A stretch of 64,000 nt of DNA, from the NCBI GenBank assembly GCA_050945855.1, contig JBMNTS010000004.1:6278-70277 (forward strand). The letters run 5' to 3'. Made by a program: the position numbers and the translations under genes. This document shows, in pieces, positions 9,403 through 17,206 of this stretch; the first letter of the stretch is position 1; each line of letters starts with the position of its first letter. The notes under the pieces are model-generated. The model saw only the letters and a program-made list of their open reading frames with translations, searched no databases and had not been told where the DNA came from. The DNA comes from CAYSNP01 sp050945855 (GTDB lineage Bacteria; Bacillota; Clostridia; Christensenellales; DTU072).

Positions 9403-10584
9403 ATGAAGGTATATCTGGACAATTCCGCAACCACAAAAATCGCGCCCGAAGTGCTGGAGGCTATGATGCCTTACCTTACGGATACTTTCGGCAATGCCAG
9501 CAGTCTGCACGCGTTCGGCAGGGCGGCGGCGGGAGCGGTCGCGGAAGCGCGCAGTACCATAGCCAAACTAATCGGTGCGGACAGCGATGAGATATATTTT
9601 ACTTCCGGAGGGACGGAAAGCGATAATTGGGCGGCAAAAGGCGCGGCCTTTATACAAAAGAATAAAAGCGGGCATATAATAACCAGCGAGATAGAACATC
9701 CCGCGATGCTTCAGACTATGAAGTGGCTGGAAAAACAAGGTTTTTCCGTAAGCTACGCCAAAATTGACAAGGGCGGCTTTGTCAGCGCGGAAGAAATAAA
9801 GCGGCTGATAAGAGATGACACCTTTTTGGTCAGTATTATGTACGCCAACAACGAAGTAGGCTCAATTCAGCCCATTTCCGAGATAGGCGCCATCTGCAGG
9901 GAAGAAGGTATATTGTTTCATACCGACGCCGTGCAGGCAATGAGCACCATAAAAATTGACGTTAAGGCAATGAATATTGATATGCTCTCTATGTCGGCGC
10001 ATAAGTTTAACGGTCCTAAGGGCATCGGAGCGCTGTATATCAAAAGAGGAGTCAAACTGGATACCATTGTCGCAGGCGGGCATCAGGAACGCGCAAAGCG
10101 GGGCGGCACCACCAATACCGCCGCCATAGTGGGCATGGCAAAGGCGTTGGAGATTACCTGCGCGAATATGGAAAAGAACAATCAAAAAATGTTAAGGCAA
10201 AGGGATTACTTTATAGACAGGGTGTTAAAGGAGATACCTTATACCTCCCTTAACGGCTCAAGGGAAAACAGGCTGCCCTTTAACGCCAATTTCAGTTTTG
10301 ATTTTATAGAGGGCGAGTCGATACTTATGAGTCTGGATTTGGCGGGGATAGCGGTCAGCTCCGGCTCCGCATGCTCCTCCGGTTCTCTGGAGCCTTCCCA
10401 CGTAATACTTGCCTTGCAGGTACCGCCGGAGCAGGCACATAGCTCTATTCGGTTTACACTGGGTCACGACACTACGGATGAGGAATTGGATTACGTAATA
10501 GAAAAATTAAAGGAATGCGTGGAAAAGCTGAGACGCTGGTCGCCGCTTTTTAATGTGCAGTCAGGTGAAGGGCACTATGTATAA
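9403..10584 (+). CDS. nifS: Cysteine desulfurase (NifS/IscS group)
   Basis: PLP enzyme that takes sulfur from cysteine as a persulfide for Fe-S clusters or thiolated tRNA. PLP lysine K201 lies in SAHKFNGPKG and persulfide Cys C324 in SSGSACSSGS, a group I loop. An upstream in-frame TTG (9397) exists, but the family-conserved N-terminus MKVYLDNSATT starts at the ATG at 9403. 393 residues. The NifU scaffold start overlaps its end by 8 nt, so this is a two-gene Fe-S assembly module driven with glyA. Confidence 0.95.
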   Translation: MKVYLDNSATTKIAPEVLEAMMPYLTDTFGNASSLHAFGRAAAGAVAEARSTIAKLIGADSDEIYFTSGGTESDNWAAKGAAFIQKNKSGHIITSEIEHPAMLQTMKWLEKQGFSVSYAKIDKGGFVSAEEIKRLIRDDTFLVSIMYANNEVGSIQPISEIGAICREEGILFHTDAVQAMSTIKIDVKAMNIDMLSMSAHKFNGPKGIGALYIKRGVKLDTIVAGGHQERAKRGGTTNTAAIVGMAKALEITCANMEKNNQKMLRQRDYFIDRVLKEIPYTSLNGSRENRLPFNANFSFDFIEGESILMSLDLAGIAVSSGSACSSGSLEPSHVILALQVPPEQAHSSIRFTLGHDTTDEELDYVIEKLKECVEKLRRWSPLFNVQSGEGHYV

Positions 10585-10948
10585 TGATAAAGTATTAGAG
10601 GTTTTTGCCAACCCGAAACATATAGGGATAATGGAAGACGCTTCCGCGGAAGGCATTGTGGGCAACGCGAGCTGCGGAGATATTATGAAAGTTTTTCTTA
10701 AAATAGAAAACGACGTTATCGTCAAGGCTTCCTTTCAGACTTTCGGGTGCGCCGCGGCAATAGCGGCCACGGATACCGCTATGGGTATGATTACCGGAAA
10801 AACGCTGGACGAGGCGCTTAAGGTTACCAACGCGGACGTTGTGGAGCAATTGGAAGGGCTGCCTCCTCAAAAGATACATTGTTCGGTAATGGCGGAGGAA
10901 GCGGTAAGAGAAGCCATTGACAATTACAGAGCCAAGCAAAAAGGCTAA
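10577..10948 (+). CDS. nifU: NifU/IscU-type Fe-S cluster scaffold
   Basis: Scaffold on which [2Fe-2S]/[4Fe-4S] clusters are built from NifS sulfur. All three ligand cysteines are present: C33 (ASCGD), C58 (FGCAAA) and C102 (HCSVMAEEA), with the conserved Asp D35 two residues after C33. The ATG at 10577, preceded by AGGTGAAGGG, is chosen over 10553 because family members begin at this point. 123 residues: only the U-type domain, with no C-terminal Nfu domain. No clear terminator follows. Confidence 0.95.
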   Translation: MYNDKVLEVFANPKHIGIMEDASAEGIVGNASCGDIMKVFLKIENDVIVKASFQTFGCAAAIAATDTAMGMITGKTLDEALKVTNADVVEQLEGLPPQKIHCSVMAEEAVREAIDNYRAKQKG

Positions 10949-10988
10949 ATTCAACCTAATATTTAATTAAAAGTATATCTAATCGGTA

Positions 10989-11026
10989 TTTCGGTTATTG
11001 ACCGAAAGGCGCTTTTATGCTAAAAT
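10989..11026 (+). promoter_or_regulatory. Promoter with overlapping palindrome
   Basis: TTGACC (10998-11003), 17-nt spacer, TAAAAT (11021-11026). A perfect inverted repeat TTTCGGT-N5-ACCGAAA spans 10989-11007 and covers the -35 box, as an operator would. It could also be the stem of a weak terminator for nifU, but no T-run follows at once. Confidence 0.6.
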
Positions 11027-11043
11027 CTAAGTGAGGTTCTACT

Positions 11044-12180
11044 ATGAAGAAAAAATGTTTTTTTATTAAAGTATTGAAAGGGATAGGGACTGTCCTGTTG
11101 AGCATTGCTTTCGCCTTTGTAGGTCTTGCGTTTGTACTGTTGGTACAGCCCAAGCAGAATTTAGAGCTGGTGGGCGCGATACAACCCGTAGCACATCGCG
11201 ATCTTGAAGTGGCTAAAGACGAGGACGGCTACTGGACCATAACCAAGCCCGACGACAGCGAGCTGGTTATCCTGCAGCTTACGGATATACATATCGGCAA
11301 CAGCCTGTTTACCCAAGGGAGGGATAAACTTGCCATAGAGGCCGTTACAAAGATAGTCAATCATGTTCAGCCCGACCTTATTATCGCTACCGGCGACATC
11401 GTGTATCCCATCAATATTCAGGGCGGCAACGGCAACAACCTTGCCTCTTATAAGATTTTCGCGGGTATGATGGAGTCTTTCGGCATCCCCTGGGCGCTTA
11501 CCTTCGGCAATCATGACAGCGAATTTTTAAGTTTGTATACCAAACAGGAGTTGGGCGAATACCTTGTGACCCTAGAGCATTGCCTGTTCCAGCCCGGTCC
11601 TGCGGATATCAACGGCGTGGGTAATTATGTTATTAAGGTGTTAAATAGCGACGGCAGCCTTAACAACGCGCTTGTTCTGATGGATTCCAACGCTTACGAA
11701 GATTACAACCCGTGGCATTATGACAAAATCCGCGATAACCAGATAGTCTGGTATGAGAATACCCTCAAAGCAATTTCACCCTCCGAGGAGGATTTGGTCC
11801 CTTCGCTTGCCTTCTTCCATATCCCGTTAAACGAGTTTGAGGATGCGTGGCGGCTTTACAAACAGGACTCCGACGAAGTGGAGTATTTGTTCGGCGCGGC
11901 AAGAGAGCCTGACGAAAAAGTGTGCGCTCCTTATACCAAAGGCAATATGTTTGACAAAATGGTGGAACTGGGCAGCACAAAAGGAGTATTTGTGGGTCAC
12001 GACCATTACAACAACTGGTCTATCCGCTATAAGGGAATAGAATTATCCTACGGCTATTCCATAGATTACCTTGCGTACTCCACCGCCATAAAGAAAGTAG
12101 ACCAGAGGGGCGGCACGATTATCCGCATCGCTGACGACGGCTCGTACTACACCGAAAAGAAACTGCTTATTGATATGTAA
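11044..12180 (+). CDS. Membrane-anchored calcineurin-like metallophosphoesterase
   Basis: 378 residues. One N-terminal hydrophobic segment (about 12-34) after a lysine-rich start acts as an uncleaved anchor or signal, so the catalytic domain is outside the membrane. Metallophosphoesterase motifs occur in order: LTDIHIG, GDIVYP, FGNHDSE, a mid His motif (FFHIP) and GHDHYNN. This arrangement resembles fungal/bacterial Dcr2-like phosphoesterases; the substrate is unknown. It is monocistronic, with its own promoter and terminator. A second, longer phosphoesterase of the same superfamily lies at 42138-43922. Confidence 0.88.
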   Translation: MKKKCFFIKVLKGIGTVLLSIAFAFVGLAFVLLVQPKQNLELVGAIQPVAHRDLEVAKDEDGYWTITKPDDSELVILQLTDIHIGNSLFTQGRDKLAIEAVTKIVNHVQPDLIIATGDIVYPINIQGGNGNNLASYKIFAGMMESFGIPWALTFGNHDSEFLSLYTKQELGEYLVTLEHCLFQPGPADINGVGNYVIKVLNSDGSLNNALVLMDSNAYEDYNPWHYDKIRDNQIVWYENTLKAISPSEEDLVPSLAFFHIPLNEFEDAWRLYKQDSDEVEYLFGAAREPDEKVCAPYTKGNMFDKMVELGSTKGVFVGHDHYNNWSIRYKGIELSYGYSIDYLAYSTAIKKVDQRGGTIIRIADDGSYYTEKKLLIDM

Positions 12181-12212
12181 TACATGCTGAATAATAAGGC
12201 AAATTATCCTAC

Positions 12213-12241
12213 AAGCCAAGCCTTAAAGGTTTGGCTTTTTT
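12213..12241 (+). terminator. Intrinsic terminator of the phosphoesterase gene
   Basis: An 11-bp stem (12213-12223 with 12227-12237, one G-T pair) and a three-base loop, followed by a T6 run. Between here and 12426 I see no supportable gene, only short frames without ribosome binding sites. Confidence 0.8.
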
Positions 12242-12425
12242 GCGATAAGATATGTGGGAGGATAAAGAGAGTGGCGACGGATGGTGGAATTATGATTTTG
12301 AGGGTAGAAAACTTATTCGCAGGCAAACGCTTAAATAAAATTATCAAAATGAATAAACATAAGACCCTAACCTTTTTACGATAAAGAGGATTCTATAATG
12401 TTGATTAAAGGGATTAACGGTTTAA

Positions 12426-12456
12426 GAAAAAAGGCGGCTTTTCACCGCCTTTTTTC
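12426..12456. terminator. Bidirectional intrinsic terminator
   Basis: Symmetric hairpin: A6-GGCGG arm (12427-12437) pairs with CCGCC-T6 arm (12445-12455), loop of 7. It is directly downstream of the 34-residue gene on the minus strand and probably ends the minus-strand unit; it also works on the plus strand. Confidence 0.85.
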
Positions 12457-12560
12457 TATTTTTTTAATTTTTGCATTACGTTTTTGATATCATCGTTTTG
12501 CATTAGCATTGCTACGCCGATTGCTCCCAGGGTTAACCCTGCCCAAAATCCATTTCTCAT
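12456..12560 (-). CDS. 34-residue small membrane protein, unknown function
   Basis: A short reading frame. It starts at ATG 12560 with GGAGG 6 nt upstream on the minus strand and ends in TAG exactly at the terminator stem. The protein opens MRNGFWAGLTLGAIG, a glycine-rich hydrophobic stretch (about 5-20) that could be one membrane helix, followed by a charged tail ending KLKK. The layout recalls the N-terminus of YtxH-type small proteins, but I cannot assign it. Support: a good ribosome binding site, a terminator fitted to the stop, and membrane-helix composition. It is not certain that it is translated. Confidence 0.5.
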   Translation of the reverse strand: MRNGFWAGLTLGAIGVAMLMQNDDIKNVMQKLKK

Positions 12561-12623
12561 TTCTGCCTCCGTTTTTTATAGTATATACAAAAAACGCGGG
12601 CTAATTATGTAAGATTTTGCATA

Positions 12624-13370
12624 TCATTCAGCGGCGGACAGCAAAAAGGTATCCGGCGTAATATGCTCAAAAATAATCAAGTCCGCCTTTGCCTCTATTG
12701 CGCTTGCCAGCTTTTCGTCATTGTTGATTGTCCACAGCGCCAGCTTGATTTTTTTCTCTTTTACCAGTCTTGCCATTCTTTTATATGTAACGCCTTTTGC
12801 GTCGTATGCCAGAAAATGGTATTTGCCGAATTTGTAGGACAGCCCGGAAATCACGTAAAAATATATGAAGTTCAAAAAGGTGTTTTTTGGTCTTATTGCC
12901 AACTGACCTCTGATAAATTCATTTGCGTGTTTGTTAAACCATTTAATGGTATATGGATTAAAGGACTGAATAAAAACCCAATCCTGTTTGCCGTAAATCA
13001 ATTTATACACCGCCTTTTCCAGCTTGGCGGAGAAGTTAAGGGCTTTAAGCTCCACAAGCAAGGCGACCTTACCGTCTATCAGTTCCAATAATTCGCTGAA
13101 CAGAGGGATATGTTCGCCGTTGGGCAAAAGGTATTCGTCTCCTTTTATATCCTCAATAGTCAACTTAGAAATGCTTGCGCTCTTACCCGTCATCCGTTTG
13201 GTGTTGGAATCATGAAACACAACCACGTTGCCGTCCTTCAACAGGTGCACGTCAATCTCTATGTTGTATCCCTTTTCGATAGCGTTGGCAAAAGCAGCCA
13301 TTGAGTTTTCCGGAAATTCGCTGTTATGTAATCCCCTGTGCGCTATAGGGCTTGCCAGTAGTTTTTCCAT
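12624..13370 (-). CDS. Glycerophosphodiester phosphodiesterase family protein
   Basis: GDPD (GlpQ/UgpQ-type) hydrolase that releases an alcohol from glycerophosphodiesters. Catalytic signature: AHRG (10-13) with H11/R12, PENSM, EIDVH and VVFHD. 248 residues, cytoplasmic size with no signal peptide. GGAGG precedes the ATG. The phospholipid head-group or teichoic-acid turnover role is from family knowledge; the exact substrate is unknown. It reads away from the LUD gene upstream and toward the small gene at 12560, possibly as one unit. Confidence 0.9.
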   Translation of the reverse strand: MEKLLASPIAHRGLHNSEFPENSMAAFANAIEKGYNIEIDVHLLKDGNVVVFHDSNTKRMTGKSASISKLTIEDIKGDEYLLPNGEHIPLFSELLELIDGKVALLVELKALNFSAKLEKAVYKLIYGKQDWVFIQSFNPYTIKWFNKHANEFIRGQLAIRPKNTFLNFIYFYVISGLSYKFGKYHFLAYDAKGVTYKRMARLVKEKKIKLALWTINNDEKLASAIEAKADLIIFEHITPDTFLLSAAE

Positions 13371-13400
13371 TATGACCTCCCATGTATTGTATTAATATAA

Positions 13401-14021
13401 TTAAAAGCCCAGTGATTGATTTATCAAAATAACAAAAAAGTTTTCCATGCCCGAGGGAGGCATGTGGAGTATTACGGTTGCCCTGCAAATGGTATCGGGC
13501 AGCACGCAATGGGAACAAGCGCCGGTTGCCGCGCAAGGGGTGGCTTTGCTCAGCTTTTTTGTATTAAGCGGAGCGGCGATATTGCGCGCCCTTTGGATGC
13601 CCGCTTCCACGCTATCCGCGATTTTATTTACGCCGGCAACGCATATATAGTTGCGTGTGCCGAACAAAGACTTGCTGACCCTGTTGCCTCTGCCGTCAAT
13701 ATTGATGATTTCTCCCGTTGCGCTGATAGCGTTGGCGCTGGACACAAACCAAGGGGCGTTATGCATAAGTTCATATTGTCTGGCTTTATCAATACCCGTT
13801 TTTTCCATAAGGCTGCGATGGTATAGGGTAGGATTTTTTTGCGAAGCCGCAAGCGCGGGCAGCAGTCCCATTTGCTCCACCGTGACGCTGCCGCCGAAGC
13901 CTATTACGGCGTCTTTTTCGATTATTTTCTCAATCAGAGCGCACGCTTCCTCACAATCTTGCACAAGAAACGCCTTAAAACCTCTTTTATTCAAATTATC
14001 GATAGTTTTTTTCGTATCCAT
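13401..14021 (-). CDS. LUD-domain protein (LutC/DUF162 type)
   Basis: A LUD (lactate-utilisation) domain fills most of the 206 residues. The GFGGSVTVEQMG segment and a C-terminal Cys cluster (TPCAATGACSHC followed by a Cys 7 residues later) are typical of stand-alone clostridial LUD proteins and suggest an Fe-S or metal site. A TTG at 14036 would include the Shine-Dalgarno GTGAGG inside the gene, so the ATG at 14021 is the start. lutA/lutB are not nearby, so lactate oxidation cannot be claimed. It is divergent from lepA. Confidence 0.85.
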   Translation of the reverse strand: MDTKKTIDNLNKRGFKAFLVQDCEEACALIEKIIEKDAVIGFGGSVTVEQMGLLPALAASQKNPTLYHRSLMEKTGIDKARQYELMHNAPWFVSSANAISATGEIINIDGRGNRVSKSLFGTRNYICVAGVNKIADSVEAGIQRARNIAAPLNTKKLSKATPCAATGACSHCVLPDTICRATVILHMPPSGMENFFVILINQSLGF

Positions 14022-14084
14022 TTTTTGCCTCACCAATTATTATACATCATAAACGGCAAGAGATAAAGTGCTTATCGAAATTAT

Positions 14085-14113
14085 TTGCGTAAAGCGCAAA
14101 AATTATATATAAT
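14085..14113 (+). promoter_or_regulatory. Promoter of lepA-hemW
   Basis: TTGCGT (14085-14090), 17-nt spacer, TATAAT (14108-14113). Leader about 15 nt with CAGGAG ahead of the lepA ATG. Confidence 0.7.
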
Positions 14114-14134
14114 AGATTTGGTTTCAGGAGTTTT

Positions 14135-15937
14135 ATGGAAGAAAGAAAGAAGTATATAAGAAATTTTTGTATAATCGCTCATATCGACCACGGCAAAAGC
14201 ACGCTTGCCGACCGTATCATAGAGCTTACCGGCGTAGTTAAGGACAGGGACCTTAAAGAGCAAATGCTGGACTCTATGGATATCGAGCGGGAGCGGGGCA
14301 TAACCATAAAACTTACGCCTGTCAGGATGGTATACGATTACAAAGGAAAGACTTATACTCTCAATCTTATAGACACTCCCGGACACGTTGATTTCACTTA
14401 TGAGGTATCCCGTTCTCTTGCGGCGTGCGAGGGGGCGATTTTGGTAGTGGACGCCACGCAGGGTATAGAAGCGCAGACGCTGACCAACGTGTATCTTGCG
14501 CTGGATAACAATTTGGAAATCCTTCCCGTAATAAATAAAATTGACTTAGCAGCCGCAGAGCCCGAAATGGTGAAAAAAGAAATTGAGGACGTAATTGGGC
14601 TTGACGCCGCCGACGCGCCCTGCGTAAGCGCAAAATCGGGTCTTAACGTAGAGCAGGTATTAACCGGGATTATCGAAAAGCTTCCTCCGCCGGAAGGGCA
14701 GGATGACGCTCCATTGCGCGCGCTGATTTTTGACAGCCTCTACGACAACTATAAAGGCGCGATATGCAATGTGCGCATTGTAGACGGCTCGGTGCAGGCA
14801 GGGGACGAAATAGTGATGATGGCTACCGGCAAAACCTTTGAAATCACCGAAGTGGGAGTATTTACGCCAAAGATGACCCCTATTAGCAGGCTTATTTCAG
14901 GCGATGTAGGCTATATTGCCGCCAGCATAAAAAACGTAAAGGACATCAGAGTGGGCGACACCGTCACCTTGCAGAAGAATGGCGCCAAAGAGCCGCTAAA
15001 AGGCTATAAAAAAACCATACCTATGGTTTTCTGCGGCATATTTCCCGCGGACGGAGCCAAATACAACGACCTCAGGGATGCCCTTGAAAAGCTAAGTCTT
15101 AACGACTCCTCTCTGATTTTTGAGCCAGAAGTGTCCATAGCCCTCGGATACGGCTTCAGATGCGGGTTTTTGGGCTTGCTGCACATGGAAATCATTCAGG
15201 AGCGATTGGAGCGGGAGTTTGACCTCGACCTTGTAACCACCGCGCCCAGCGTTTCCTATAAAGTTACCAGGACGGACGGAAATATGCTGATGGTGGACAA
15301 CCCCGCCAATCTGCCCGATATTTCCGCGATTGAGAAGATTGAGGAGCCTATAGTAAAGGCGTTTATATACTCTCCGCCCGAATACGTGGGCGCGATTATG
15401 GAGTTGTGTCAGGATAAGCGGGGCACGTTTGTGGATATGAGCTATCTGGATACTTCCAGGGTTAAGATAGAATACTCCATGCCCCTCAGCGAGATTATTT
15501 ACGACTTTTTTGACTCCCTGAAATCCAAAACAAAGGGATACGCCAGTCTGGATTATGAGTTATCCGGTTATAAGGAAAGCGATTTGGTAAAACTGGAATT
15601 TTTGTTAAACTCCGAACCTTGCGACGCGTTAAGCCTGATAGTGCACAAGGACAGGGCGTATAACAGGGGCAGACAGATAGCGGAGAAGCTCAAAGACGTA
15701 ATTCCCCGCCAGATGTTCGAGATACCCATTCAGGCGGCGATAGGCAGCAAGGTAATAGCCAGAGAAACGGTTAAAGCGCTCAGAAAAGACGTTTTGGCAA
15801 AGTGTTACGGCGGCGACATAACCCGTAAAAAGAAGCTGCTGGAAAAACAAAAAGAAGGCAAAAAGCGTATGCGCCAGGTGGGCAGCGTGCAGATACCCAG
15901 CGAGGCGTTTATGAGTATATTGAAAATTGATAACTGA
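14135..15937 (+). CDS. lepA: Elongation factor 4 (LepA)
   Basis: Ribosome-associated GTPase that can back-translocate tRNAs and aids 30S biogenesis. The G1 P-loop is AHIDHGKST (15-23), G3 is DTPGH, and G4 is NKID. The EF-G-like domain set lacks domain IV, with the LepA-specific C-terminal domain instead. 600 residues, exactly typical. It heads the canonical lepA-hemW-hrcA cluster; its 3' end overlaps hemW by 11 nt. Confidence 0.98.
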   Translation: MEERKKYIRNFCIIAHIDHGKSTLADRIIELTGVVKDRDLKEQMLDSMDIERERGITIKLTPVRMVYDYKGKTYTLNLIDTPGHVDFTYEVSRSLAACEGAILVVDATQGIEAQTLTNVYLALDNNLEILPVINKIDLAAAEPEMVKKEIEDVIGLDAADAPCVSAKSGLNVEQVLTGIIEKLPPPEGQDDAPLRALIFDSLYDNYKGAICNVRIVDGSVQAGDEIVMMATGKTFEITEVGVFTPKMTPISRLISGDVGYIAASIKNVKDIRVGDTVTLQKNGAKEPLKGYKKTIPMVFCGIFPADGAKYNDLRDALEKLSLNDSSLIFEPEVSIALGYGFRCGFLGLLHMEIIQERLEREFDLDLVTTAPSVSYKVTRTDGNMLMVDNPANLPDISAIEKIEEPIVKAFIYSPPEYVGAIMELCQDKRGTFVDMSYLDTSRVKIEYSMPLSEIIYDFFDSLKSKTKGYASLDYELSGYKESDLVKLEFLLNSEPCDALSLIVHKDRAYNRGRQIAEKLKDVIPRQMFEIPIQAAIGSKVIARETVKALRKDVLAKCYGGDITRKKKLLEKQKEGKKRMRQVGSVQIPSEAFMSILKIDN

Positions 15938-17069
15938 TTCGCCGCGGGGGCTTTACCTTCATATTCCCTTTTGCTTATCCAAATGCCATTATTGCGACTT
16001 TTTTTCCGTATCCGCAAGCGATGAGGTCATTAAGCAATATACAGACGCTTGCGTAAAGGAAATGCAGGCGCACCCTTTAAGACATACCCCTATAGATACA
16101 ATATATCTGGGCGGAGGCACGCCTTCGCTTTTGCCGATATCCCTTATAGAGCGATTGCTTTACGCCGTTTTTTCCGATTTCGCGGTAAACCCTATTGAAG
16201 TTACCATAGAAGTCAACCCATGTTCAGGCGCGGACGTCAGATTATATAAGGAATTGGGGATTAACAGATTAAGCGTGGGAGTCCAATCCCTTAACGATAA
16301 AATCCTTGCCGCTTTGGGCAGGAGGCATACCGCGGGGGAGGCGCTGGCGATGCTGGAGAGGGCAAAAGCGTGTTTTGATAATATCAGCTGCGACCTTATG
16401 CTGGCGGTGCCTTATCAAAGTGAGGAGGACATAATAGGCGATATCAATACTTTATCAAATTATGCCTCGCATTTTTCCGCTTATCTTTTAAAGACGGAAA
16501 CAGGCACATTAATGGATAAGTGGATTAAAGAAGGCAGATTTGCGCAAGTTTTAGCCGACGAGGACAAGGCGGCCGATTATTACCTTTTGGCGGTCAGCGA
16601 ACTGCAACGGCAGGGCTACCAAAGATACGAGACCAGCAACTTTGCCCTGCCCGGCTTTGAGAGCAAACACAATCTTAAATATTGGCAAGGCAAGCAATAT
16701 CTGGGGATAGGGGCGGGGGCGCACTCATACACCCAAGGCAAGCGCTACTGCATCCCTCCTGATATCAACGGCTATATAGCAGCGGTAAACGAAGGCAAAG
16801 ACCCGCGCGTATTGATAGAAACGCCGGATACCGCGGAGCTTATTAAGGAAAGGATTATGCTGTCCCTGCGCCTTGCTCAAGGACTGGATATAGCCACATT
16901 CAATAAGGAGTTTTCCTTAGACTTTTTGGATATTTTCGGCGCGACCGTAAAAAAACTGAGCCGTTTTGTTCAGGTAAAGAACGGCTTTTTGTCATTAACC
17001 GGGGATGGATTTCTGCTGCAAAACAGTATTATCGCCGAATTTTTCTCCGCTCCGTATTTTGAGAAATGA
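15927..17069 (+). CDS. hemW: Radical SAM heme chaperone HemW
   Basis: HemN-like radical SAM protein that binds heme and is thought to deliver it to respiratory proteins; it is not a coproporphyrinogen oxidase. The cluster motif is CxxxCxxCDF (C16, C20, C23), without the extra Cys that marks true HemN. GGGTPS follows. A stop codon in frame at 15921 makes the TTG at 15927, inside the lepA end, the only standard start; the Shine-Dalgarno is weak, suggesting translation coupled to lepA. 380 residues, normal. Confidence 0.93.
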   Translation: MITDSPRGLYLHIPFCLSKCHYCDFFSVSASDEVIKQYTDACVKEMQAHPLRHTPIDTIYLGGGTPSLLPISLIERLLYAVFSDFAVNPIEVTIEVNPCSGADVRLYKELGINRLSVGVQSLNDKILAALGRRHTAGEALAMLERAKACFDNISCDLMLAVPYQSEEDIIGDINTLSNYASHFSAYLLKTETGTLMDKWIKEGRFAQVLADEDKAADYYLLAVSELQRQGYQRYETSNFALPGFESKHNLKYWQGKQYLGIGAGAHSYTQGKRYCIPPDINGYIAAVNEGKDPRVLIETPDTAELIKERIMLSLRLAQGLDIATFNKEFSLDFLDIFGATVKKLSRFVQVKNGFLSLTGDGFLLQNSIIAEFFSAPYFEK

Positions 17070-17118
17070 AAAATTTTCCGTTTTGTTCTATTTGATTGTA
17101 AAAAAGTGTATAAATCAA

Positions 17119-17146
17119 TTGACTTTGCATAGAATAGTGATATAAT
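17119..17146 (+). promoter_or_regulatory. SigA promoter of the hrcA-grpE-dnaK-dnaJ operon
   Basis: TTGACT (17119-17124), 16-nt spacer, perfect TATAAT (17141-17146). The predicted transcription start (about 17153) lies inside the CIRCE operator, so HrcA binding would block initiation. Confidence 0.85.
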
Positions 17147-17150
17147 AAAT

Positions 17151-17177
17151 TTAGCAGTCAAGTACATTGACTGCTAA
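17151..17177 (+). promoter_or_regulatory. CIRCE heat-shock operator, variant
   Basis: Perfect inverted repeat TTAGCAGTC-N9-GACTGCTAA. The consensus is TTAGCACTC-N9-GAGTGCTAA; position 7 is changed in both arms so the symmetry is kept. It has exact CIRCE geometry, just after the -10 box and ahead of hrcA. HrcA repressor binding is inferred from position and structure. Confidence 0.9.
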
Positions 17178-17206
17178 CAGTCAAAAAGAAGGTTTGCCAG
17201 CAAAGC

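Noticed and set aside
12252..12338. 28-codon Trp-rich frame (starts MWEDKESGDGWW)
   Set aside because: No Shine-Dalgarno and no promoter; probably chance, though its composition is unusual.
12184..12384. 66-codon open frame after the phosphoesterase gene
   Set aside because: It runs through the terminator hairpin at 12213-12241, has no ribosome binding site, and its translation resembles no protein.
12399..12488. 29-codon frame with GAGG upstream on the plus strand
   Set aside because: It crosses the bidirectional terminator and opposes the better supported 34-residue gene.
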